Source: Erwinia tracheiphila (GTDB lineage Bacteria; Pseudomonadota; Gammaproteobacteria; Enterobacterales; Enterobacteriaceae). Taken from it: DNA of 64,000 bases. The DNA is taken from positions 1,302,001-1,366,000 of the forward strand of contig NZ_CP089932.1 of NCBI RefSeq assembly GCF_021365465.1. The letters run 5' to 3'. Positions 9,378 through 16,151 of the stretch are shown one piece after another. The stretch's first letter is position 1. Every line of letters begins with the position of its first letter. The translations under genes were made by a program, and so were the position numbers. The notes beneath the pieces were generated by a model. That model made no database searches. It was not told where the DNA came from and saw nothing but the letters and a program-made list of their open reading frames with translations.

Positions 9378-10246
9378 GCTTGCTGCTAACTGCGCCATTT
9401 GTTGAATTTGGCTTTATGCGCAGAGCGCTGGTGGCCTGTGTTGCACTGTCGCTTAGTGCAACTCCCTTGGGGGTTTTCCTGCTATTACGCAGAATGAGCC
9501 TTGTCGGTGATGCGCTTTCTCATGCGGTTTTGCCGGGGGCGGCTATTGGTTATTTGATATCAGGGCTTTCGCTGGTGGCGATGGGGACGGGCGGCATTAT
9601 CGCAGGCCTGTCGGTTGCCTTACTTTCGGGAGCGGTCAGTCGTTTTACGCCACTGCGGGAAGACGCCAGCTTCGCGGCTTTTTACCTCGGCTCGCTGGCC
9701 CTGGGAGTTACGCTGGTTTCATTACGTGGTTCCAGCATCGATCTGCTCCATGTCCTTTTTGGGTCGCTTCTGGCTGTTGATAACCCATCCATTATCCTGG
9801 TCAGCGGCGTTGCTTCCTTCACTCTGTTAGCATTGGCATTAATTTACCGTCCTTTAGTTATCGATGCTTTCGACCCCGCTTTTTTGCATGCTCAGAGCCG
9901 TTGGGTCCCTCCGTTGGTTCACAGCATCTTCCTCATGCTGGTCGTCACTAATCTGGTTGCTGGCTTTCAGGTACTAGGTACCTTGATGTGTGTTGGATTA
10001 ATGATGTTACCTGCCGCTGCCGCGCGTTTCTGGTCTGTGAGATTACCTGGTATGATTTTTACAGCGATGCTCCTCGCGTTAATCGCCAGTTTCACCGGGT
10101 TGATTGCCTCCTGGTATTGTTCGTTACCCGCCGGACCAGCTGTAATACTCAACGCCGCCATATTGTTTTTTATTTCAATTTTAATTGGGCCATGCGGTGG
10201 AATCTTCCGCAAACGGCCTTTTTCTATTGGTAAGGAGAAAGCATGA
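9374..10246 (+). CDS. Zinc-type ABC transporter, membrane permease
   Basis: A 290-residue ABC-3 family integral membrane protein with about eight hydrophobic helices. The conserved metal-permease segments GDALSHAVLPGAAIGYL and VLGTLMCVGLMMLPAAAARF are clear. It starts inside the ATPase stop codon and its own stop overlaps the binding-protein start, giving a tightly coupled three-gene operon. Confidence 0.93.
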   Translation: MSLLLTAPFVEFGFMRRALVACVALSLSATPLGVFLLLRRMSLVGDALSHAVLPGAAIGYLISGLSLVAMGTGGIIAGLSVALLSGAVSRFTPLREDASFAAFYLGSLALGVTLVSLRGSSIDLLHVLFGSLLAVDNPSIILVSGVASFTLLALALIYRPLVIDAFDPAFLHAQSRWVPPLVHSIFLMLVVTNLVAGFQVLGTLMCVGLMMLPAAAARFWSVRLPGMIFTAMLLALIASFTGLIASWYCSLPAGPAVILNAAILFFISILIGPCGGIFRKRPFSIGKEKA

Positions 10247-11121
10247 AGATGTTACCCGTTACGCTAGCGGTTGCGGCGTTTTTTGTCTCCCCTTTTGTGC
10301 TGGCAAATACGGTCAATACGGTAGCCAGTTTTTCAGTTCTGGCTGATATAGTTAAAGAAGTTGGCGGCGAGCATGTGAAAGTGAAAAGCCTTGTCGGCTT
10401 CGACGGCGACCCGCATAGTTTCGAACCTACACCTCAGGACTCACAGGTCCTGCTAAAAGCGGATGCGGTTTTTGTCAGCGGGCTGGGTATGGAGGGCTGG
10501 ATGGATCGTTTGATTTCTGCTTCCGGATACAAGGGTAAAGTGATTGTTGCATCTCAAGGGATCACAACCCGAACGATGGAAGACGAGGGTAGAATTGTTA
10601 CCGATCCACACGCATGGAACAGCATGAAAAATGGTGAGGTATACGCAACAAATGTGATGAATGCACTTATTGCTATCGACCCCGAAGATGCAGATTATTT
10701 TCGGCAGCGCGGTTTGGCCTATATCACTGAATTACAGAAGCTTGATGACTGGGCGAAAACGGAATTCGCCGCAGTGCCTGCAGAAAAACGTAAAGTGTTA
10801 ACCAGCCATGATGCTTTTGGTTATTTTGGTCAACGTTATGGTGTAAGTTTCTTATCGCCTGCCGGTTTTTCTACTGAATCAGAAGCAAGCGCTTCAGATG
10901 TTGCTGGCTTAATCACCCAGCTGAAAAAAGAACATATTCACAGCTATTTTATTGAGAACCAGACCGATCCTCGCTTGGTGAAACAGATCGCGTCTGCCAC
11001 GGGGGCTAAACCCGGCGGGGAGTTATACCCCGAAGCATTAACTAAAAAAGATGGTATGGCGAACAGTTATATTGCAGCGTTCAGGCACAACGTCAATGCC
11101 ATGGTTGAGAGCATGAAATAA
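10243..11121 (+). CDS. Zinc-type ABC transporter, periplasmic metal-binding protein
   Basis: A 292-residue cluster A-I solute-binding protein with a signal peptide ending FVLA-NTVNTV. Metal-ligand motifs are GDPHSFEPTPQD, the second histidine in TDPHAWNS, a third in TSHDAFGYF and an acidic ligand near the C-terminus. The long histidine-rich loop of ZnuA is absent, as in AztC-like proteins. The gene closes the operon; the 177 bases after it contain no recognised gene before the insertion at 11306. Confidence 0.93.
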   Translation: MKMLPVTLAVAAFFVSPFVLANTVNTVASFSVLADIVKEVGGEHVKVKSLVGFDGDPHSFEPTPQDSQVLLKADAVFVSGLGMEGWMDRLISASGYKGKVIVASQGITTRTMEDEGRIVTDPHAWNSMKNGEVYATNVMNALIAIDPEDADYFRQRGLAYITELQKLDDWAKTEFAAVPAEKRKVLTSHDAFGYFGQRYGVSFLSPAGFSTESEASASDVAGLITQLKKEHIHSYFIENQTDPRLVKQIASATGAKPGGELYPEALTKKDGMANSYIAAFRHNVNAMVESMK

Positions 11122-11298
11122 GTCAGCAGGACAGGGAAGCCCTTTTTAGTGGCTCTGAACAGAGCACAACGGTAGTCAGCTGTTGAAAGATAGTAATGAG
11201 AAATGTGCAGGAATGGTGTTGTAATTGCGAGCGATGGCAAAATACTGTCCTTTACAATTTATGAATTACAACAGCTGGCGTATCAGGCCATCGGCTCG

Positions 11299-11305
11299 TT
11301 TAAGG
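11299..11305 (+). repeat. Target-site duplication, left copy (TTTAAGG)
   Basis: TTTAAGG abuts the outer left inverted repeat at 11306; the identical heptamer at 15516-15522 abuts the outer right end. A 7-bp duplication is also seen for the third copy of this IS type at 35759-35765 and 36948-36954 (GATAAAC), which supports the length. Confidence 0.85.
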
Positions 11306-12505
11306 TGTATTAGCTCAGACCTGATCTGACCGTTACCGGTTATTTATACAGGTGTCTGTCAGATTATATCTGGCTTAAATTCTTCTCAGCCCGGATAGGT
11401 TTTCCATCAAGTAACGTTTCCATTGGCGTCCGCCCACAGCACATTTTTCCCTGATGGTTCGCTCATTATTATAGTGGGCCAGCCATTCATCAAGATCCGA
11501 TTGTCGTGTGGCGATATCGCCATACAGTTTTTTGCGGAACGCCACCTGATAAAACGCCTGCAATATCGTTCTGTGAAAGCGCTCACAGATACCATTGGTC
11601 TGCGGAGACATCGTTTTGGTTTTTGTATGCTCAATATCATTTATCGCCAGATAAAGCTGATAGTCATGCTGTTCCACCTTGCCACAGTACTCCGTGCCTC
11701 TGTCTGTCAGTATCCTCAGTACTGGCAGGCCCTGCGACTCGTAAAACGGTAACACGCGATCGTTCAGCAGGTCAGCCGCAGTAATCGGCGTTTTGGTGAC
11801 ATACAGCTTGCAGTGAGCGACCTTTGAATATGTATCCACGAACGTTTGCTGATAAATACGACCGGCTCCTTTCAGGTTGCCCACGTAGAACGTGTCCTGT
11901 GAACCCGGATAGCCGGGATGAGCCGTTTCAATTTCGCCACAGACGTCGTCATCACTGGCCTTACGTTACAATGCCACTATCTGGCTGTCGCTCAGTTCGA
12001 TACCCTTACGGGCCACTTTTTCTTCCAGCGATTTCAGGCGTTTTTTGAAGTTCTCAAGGTTATGGCGCAACCAGACAGAACGGACAGCACTTCCTGAGAT
12101 AAAAACGCCCTGTTTACGTAATTCATTACTGCTCCGGTGCTGGCCATGGGCGGGAAAAGCAACGGCATAATCAACAACAGCCTGCTCAGTGGCATCATCG
12201 GTGCAATTCTTAAGGTCAGTGACGCGGCGACTGCGATTTATCAGCGCATCCACGCCGCCATTATCGACCAGTTCGCGATAGCGGTAAAAGGTCTCGCGTG
12301 AGACGCCCATGATTTTACAGGCTTTCGACACGTTACTGAGTTCTTCAGCCAGATTGAGCAAACCGGCTTTGTGTTTAATGACGGGATTGGTAGAATGAAA
12401 CATGAGAGTGACCTTGTGTTTTGTATAAGGCTTCGACACCCATATCAAAATCGGTAACTCTCAACTTTTCAAGGTCATGTGTCAGATTAAGTCGCGACTA
12501 ACACA
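11306..12505 (-). mobile_element. IS481-family insertion sequence, left copy
   Basis: 1200 bp with imperfect terminal inverted repeats: TGTATTAG...GAC...ATCTGAC at the left end and, read from the right end, TGTGTTAG...GAC...ATCTGAC. It is about 99% identical to 14316-15515 (roughly nine substitutions and two compensating one-base indels by eye). One transposase frame, leftward, is interrupted. Confidence 0.9.
11364..12403 (-). pseudogene. IS481-family transposase, left copy (nonsense plus frameshift)
   Basis: The frame begins MFHSTNPVIKHKAGLLNLAE with the helix-turn-helix SKACKIMGVSRETFYRYRE, then stops at TAA 11968-11966 after SQIVAL where the family has Glu. The same frame continues with the DDE catalytic core (QTFVDTYSKVAH, LTDRGTEYC, NGICERFH). 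Near 11449-11459 one base of a CCC run is missing, so NNERT is followed by IREKCAVGG in place of the expected HQGKMCCGR, and the end is out of frame. The right copy carries the identical TAA. Confidence 0.88.
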
Positions 12506-12567
12506 CACCCTCAACAAAAAAAGAACGACCTCGAGTTAATAAAAAAAGTCATAGCTACCAAATAGCA

Positions 12568-12593
12568 AACGGGAGTGGTTCTCCACTCCCGTT
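12568..12593 (+). terminator. Strong hairpin, possible terminator
   Basis: An 11-bp perfect stem AACGGGAGTGG/CCACTCCCGTT with a four-base loop. The plus-strand side is followed by a T-rich run (ACAATTTCATTTATTTTTT), so it would end rightward transcripts. Confidence 0.65.
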
Positions 12594-12715
12594 ACAATTT
12601 CATTTATTTTTTGATTCTTTTAAAACCTCAACCATCCGGTCAGGCATCATAGGGGTTTATGGAGCAGTGGAATCCAAAAGATAGTTAAAAGGTTAAATTG
12701 AGTGGTCAATAACTT

Positions 12716-12853
12716 TTAAATCAATCTGTTGCGGTTAATGGCTTTTTTTGCTCTAAAAATAGCCAGCATGAGTACAGCCAACTTAGCTACCATAATTGAG
12801 ATAGCCAAGAGCACAAATTCACGATGTAAATTGGCTGGTTTATTTTTGGCCAC
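12716..12853 (-). CDS. Possible 45-residue membrane peptide
   Basis: A GTG-started frame, MAKNKPANLHREFVLLAISI followed by a second hydrophobic stretch (VAKLAVLMLAIF) and a basic tail KKAINRNRLI. It has the shape of a single-span membrane peptide. There is no good ribosome-binding site and I recognise no family, so it may be chance. Confidence 0.25.
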   Translation of the reverse strand: MAKNKPANLHREFVLLAISIMVAKLAVLMLAIFRAKKAINRNRLI

Positions 12854-13042
12854 TTAAAATGGCTGCTTAACGGCGGTTACTGTTCCACTGAGCCTCAAAC
12901 CCCTAATACCCCAAGAGAAGCAATATCATCATACGGATATCTAACCACTAAATAACATTGGTGAAAGGCATAAAATTGACATTTTCACTTTGGAACATTG
13001 GATCACATTTCAAACTTACATTAGCATGAACTGCGGTCAGGC

Positions 13043-13063
13043 AGAGGGCAAAATCAGCCCTCT
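13043..13063 (-). terminator. Hairpin downstream of the immunity-like gene
   Basis: AGAGGGC/GCCCTCT, a 7-bp stem with a 7-base loop, 49 bases past the stop of the leftward immunity-like gene. It is a plausible terminator of the toxin-immunity transcript. Confidence 0.5.
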
Positions 13064-13111
13064 TTCGTGGTCAGGCACAGAGCGAGCAGGCCGCTCTGGC
13101 TTTTAGCTGTT

Positions 13112-13546
13112 TCATTCAGGCCAGTTAATCATCTCGTCGAGGCCGGACAGTAACGCCGGAAAGTAGCTCTGGTCAATGTAAAATGTGTCCGTTACTTTGA
13201 TGCTTTCTGCATGATCTTCTGGTCTCAAGACCAAATTAACTTCGACATGCTCTGAGTGAATTTTAATGAAAGAAATATTCATCCTGTTTTCCAGACTATC
13301 AAAATTTACAGTAAATGATTCATTTACAGAAACTATGCTTTGATAGATATTTTCAACTCCATTTTTTAATTGTGAAAGTTCATAAACCGTAAATGCTGTT
13401 TTAAATTCCGTTTTCAATTCAGGCACACTAAATTCAATCCATGCGTTTATCCAGTCATCATTATCTGGATTACACTCTCTTTCATAAGGAGTAACTTTTA
13501 GCTGTCTGTTTCCACAAATAATTTCGATCATAGTAATCTTTTTCAT
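13112..13546 (-). CDS. Putative immunity protein of a polymorphic toxin (WapI-like)
   Basis: A 144-residue acidic cytosolic protein with no signal peptide. The pattern DDWINAWIEFSVPELKTEFKTAF followed by a long helix and strands resembles small WapI-type immunity proteins; this is recollection and not a search result. Its ATG (13546-13544) overlaps the TGA that the upstream toxin-like gene would use in its restored frame (ATGA), the usual coupling of toxin and immunity genes. The frame is intact, so protection may outlive the toxin. Confidence 0.6.
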   Translation of the reverse strand: MKKITMIEIICGNRQLKVTPYERECNPDNDDWINAWIEFSVPELKTEFKTAFTVYELSQLKNGVENIYQSIVSVNESFTVNFDSLENRMNISFIKIHSEHVEVNLVLRPEDHAESIKVTDTFYIDQSYFPALLSGLDEMINWPE

Positions 13547-14213
13547 TTATATAAAAAATGGCTAACTGTCCAGTCTTTTTCTCTGACAACGACTTCCAAC
13601 ATGTATTTTTTGTAGATATATGTTTTTTTGCCTTGTCTTCTATAAGTCTGTATATATCTGTTTCATAACGAAAATAACCCGGTTTTTTTTGGGGATCAGG
13701 CATTCGTTTGCCATAGTGAATAGCTTTCTCCTGAAGCTGCAAAGGCACATAGCGCCCGGAGTTATACATATGTTTCGCAGCGGTTTCTGTCATTTTTAGT
13801 TTACGAGCTGACAGACCAACTTTTAACCGACTTCTTAAAAAACTGACCGTTCCCTGACTGAGCTTTACCGTGAGAGCCGTTCTGACTCCGCTTTGCAGTA
13901 GCGCCCTGCCAGCTAAGAAGATGCGGAAAATACCGGCCGCAAGTAACGCAATATCGGTTGGATCAATCAGCGGTGATTCCAGCGGAGCTTCTTCCAGTGT
14001 GACAAAAGTTCCATCGGTGTCATAAATTCGCCAAAGACCAAGGGCTTGTGAAACGGAATAACCGATACACATCCCGCTTTCGTCATCGGTTATGGGTTTG
14101 GCATTGTGGGGTAAAAGTAGCGGACGGATTTCAAAAAATTCCCCCTGGGGCAATGGGGAATGAAATATGTAATATCGACCGGGTTCTTCTGTGGTTGCAA
14201 ATCCTGTTGCCAT
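13543..14213 (-). pseudogene. Toxin-like effector gene, frameshifted at a run of seven A
   Basis: From ATG 14213 (ribosome-binding site AAGGGAA) the frame encodes an N-terminal domain (about 1-150, with a hydrophobic segment DIALLAAGIFRIFLAGRALL) and a C-terminal domain starting TETAAKHMYNSGRYVPLQLQ and YGKRMPDPQKKPGYFRYE, typical of small RNase-like polymorphic-toxin tails. At 13629-13623 seven A (minus strand) put the frame out by one and the ORF runs on to 13482. With one more A the frame reads LEVVVREKDWTVSHFLYK and stops at TGA 13545-13543, exactly overlapping the immunity ATG. No secretion signal is seen; delivery (type VI or other) and nuclease activity are inferences. Confidence 0.65.
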
Positions 14214-14315
14214 AAAATATTCCCTTGTGGTAAATCAGATCCAGAGAAATCATATAACACTTTCTTGAGTACTACATCAATAGTTGATGCAGGCCATCAG
14301 CTGGCTACTATTATG

Positions 14316-15515
14316 TGTATTAGCTCAGACCTGATCTGACCGTTACCGGTTATTTATACAGGTGTCTGTCAGATTATATCTGGCTTAAATTCTTCTCAGC
14401 CCGGATAGGTTTTCCATCAAGTAACGTTTCCATTGGCGTCCGCCCACAGCACATTTTCCCTGATGGGTTCGCTCATTATTATAGTGAGCCAGCCATTCAT
14501 CAAGATCCGATTGTCGTGTGGCGATATCGCCATACAGTTTTTTGCGGAACGTCACCTGATAAAACGCCTGCAATATCGTTCTGTGAAAGCGCTCACAGAT
14601 ACCATTGGTCTGCGGAGACATCGTTTTGGTTTTTGTATGCTCAATATCATTTATCGCCAGATAAAGCTGATAGTCATGCTGTTCCACCTTGCCACAGTAC
14701 TCTGTGCCTCTGTCTGTCAGTATCCTCAGTACTGGCAGGCCCTGCGACTCGTAAAACGGTAACACGCGATCGTTCAGCAGGTCAGCCGTAGTAATCGGCG
14801 TTTTGGCGACATACAGCTTGCAGTGAGCGACCTTTGAATATGTATCCACGAACGTTTGCTGATAAATACGACCGGCTCCTTTCAGGTTGCCCACGTAGAA
14901 CGTGTCCTGTGAACCCGGATAGCCGGGATGAGCCGTTTCAATTTCGCCACAGACGTCGTCATCACTGGCCTTACGTTACAATGCCACTATCTGGCTGTCG
15001 CTCAGTTCGATACCCTTACGGGCCACTTTTTCTTCCAGCGATTTCAGGCGTTTTTTGAAGTTCTCAAGGTTATGGCGCAACCAGACAGAACGGACAGCAC
15101 TTCCTGAGATAAAAACGCCCTGTTTACGTAATTCATTACTGCTCCGGTGCTGGCCATGGGCGGGAAAAGCAACGGCATAATCAACAACAGCCTGCTCAGT
15201 GGCATCATCGGTGCAATTCTTAAGGTCAGGGACGCGGCGACTGCAATTTATCAGCGCATCCACGCCGCCATTATCGGCCAGTTCGCGATAGCGGTAAAAG
15301 GTCTCGCGTGAGACGCCCATGATTTTACAGGCTTTCGACACGTTACTGAGTTCTTCAGCCAGATTGAGCAAACCGGCTTTGTGTTTAATGACGGGATTGG
15401 TAGAATGAAACATGAGAGTGACCTTGTGTTTTGTATAAGGCTTCGACACCCATATCAAAATCGGTAACTCTCAACTTTTCAAGGTCATGTGTCAGATTAA
15501 GTCGCGACTAATACA
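14316..15515 (-). mobile_element. IS481-family insertion sequence, right copy
   Basis: 1200 bp, same orientation and about 99% identical to 11306-12505. Both ends start TGTATTAG. Its outer right end is followed by TTTAAGG. It forms the right arm of the composite transposon. Confidence 0.9.
14374..15413 (-). pseudogene. IS481-family transposase, right copy (nonsense plus frameshift)
   Basis: Same layout as the left copy, including the identical in-frame TAA at 14978-14976 after SQIVAL. Here HQG is intact but one A is missing from the following A-run, giving GKCAVGG for the expected GKMCCGR; so this copy has its own C-terminal frameshift, a few bases from that of the left copy. The catalytic Asp, Asp and Glu motifs are all present. 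Confidence 0.88.
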
Positions 15516-15522
15516 TTTAAGG
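15516..15522 (+). repeat. Target-site duplication, right copy (TTTAAGG)
   Basis: Matches 11299-11305 exactly and marks the right border of the composite transposon, 14 bases before the rpmJ2 stop codon. Confidence 0.85.
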
Positions 15523-15536
15523 AAATATCATTTCTG

Positions 15537-15680
15537 TTATCGTTTCTTTTTCTTTCTTCCCTGTACCGCTTTGAAGCGTGGGTTGCTTTTGCAAATAACG
15601 TATATGCGGCCATGCCGACGCACCACTTTACAATCTTTATGGCGTTTTTTGGCTGATGCTAATGAGCTAAGAACCTGCAT
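15537..15680 (-). CDS. rpmJ2: Ribosomal protein L36 paralogue without zinc site (RpmJ2/YkgO)
   Basis: A 47-residue protein: [20 protein letters not shown], then [23 protein letters not shown] and a basic end. It lacks the full Cys/His zinc knuckle of the standard L36, so it can replace the zinc-binding form and spare zinc. It lies 12 bases after rpmE2 and shares its Zur box. Confidence 0.93.
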   Translation of the reverse strand: MQVLSSLASAKKRHKDCKVVRRHGRIYVICKSNPRFKAVQGRKKKKR

Positions 15681-15692
15681 AATATCGTCTCC

Positions 15693-15950
15693 TTATTTTG
15701 CGCCAGAGAAAAAGCGACCAAAGCGCTGATTGAAACGGCGAGCGCTACCTTCTTTTGCAAATTCTTTTTGCTTACCGGTGTAGTAGGGATGCGAAGCGGA
15801 GGATACATCCAGTGTTACATAAGATAATATTTTTCCATTGAGCTCTACCGTCCGTTCAGTTCTGACAGTGGGACCAACAATAAAATAAGTATCAACACTG
15901 GTGTCGTGAAATGCCACGATGCGGTAATCAGGATGAATGTCTTCTTTCAT
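15693..15950 (-). CDS. rpmE2: Ribosomal protein L31 paralogue without zinc site (RpmE2/YkgM)
   Basis: An 85-residue type-B L31 ([44 protein letters not shown]). It lacks the CxxC zinc ligands of the A form. Under zinc starvation it replaces the zinc-containing L31 on ribosomes. The start has AGAAGAA upstream and the gene is preceded by a perfect Zur box. Confidence 0.95.
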   Translation of the reverse strand: MKEDIHPDYRIVAFHDTSVDTYFIVGPTVRTERTVELNGKILSYVTLDVSSASHPYYTGKQKEFAKEGSARRFNQRFGRFFSGAK

Positions 15951-15971
15951 AATTCTTCTCTTGAATTGAAA

Positions 15972-15986
15972 TGTTATAACATAACA
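15972..15986 (-). promoter_or_regulatory. Zur box upstream of rpmE2-rpmJ2
   Basis: TGTTAT-AAC-ATAACA, the exact reverse complement of the box at 8536-8550. It lies 22 bases upstream of the rpmE2 ATG, so it overlaps the likely promoter. Confidence 0.9.
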
Positions 15987-16069
15987 ATATTATGCGTTCT
16001 GAAAAAATAGATTGCAACCAAAAAAGGGAGTGACAGAAACTGAATCTGTCAGGCAGGTCTTCAAAGAAG

Positions 16070-16095
16070 AAAGGGGCTGTATGAGCAGCCCCTTT
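16070..16095 (-). terminator. Terminator of acrAB
   Basis: AAAGGGGCTG/CAGCCCCTTT, a 10-bp stem with a 6-base loop. Read leftward it is followed by the T-rich CTTCTTTG. It lies 57 bases past the acrB stop. Confidence 0.8.
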
Positions 16096-16151
16096 GATAT
16101 TTATTTACAGCCAGGTATCAGGGATGTTCTGGCAGATGGGCATGCTTCAAT

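Larger units (their letters stand above)
12506..13111. other. Non-coding part of the transposon cargo
   Basis: About 600 AT-rich bases between the left IS and the immunity-like gene. It holds a strong hairpin at 12568-12593, a possible 45-codon membrane ORF at 12716-12853 and a terminator-like hairpin at 13043-13063. No larger gene was recognised. Confidence 0.55.
11306..15515. mobile_element. Composite transposon: two IS481-family copies flanking a toxin-immunity-like cargo
   Basis: Two 1200-bp IS copies in the same orientation enclose 1810 bases of cargo. The outer ends are bordered by the same 7-bp sequence TTTAAGG, at 11299-11305 and 15516-15522, while the inner flanks do not match each other. 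This is the signature of one insertion of the whole unit, not of two separate IS insertions. The cargo holds a frameshifted toxin-like gene, its likely immunity gene and hairpins. The insertion separates two Zur-regulated operons. Both transposases are now broken, so movement would need help in trans. Confidence 0.85.

Noticed and set aside
11122-11298. A short frame (SFTIYELQQLAYQAIGSF) after the metal-binding protein gene, faintly like part of the immunity-like protein
   Set aside because: The resemblance is limited to a few residues and the frame has no start; it could be chance.
11966-11968. Shared TAA in the IS481 transposases considered as programmed recoding
   Set aside because: No known recoding signal follows, the third copy has a stop at a different place, and both copies also carry C-terminal frameshifts. 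Plain decay is simpler.
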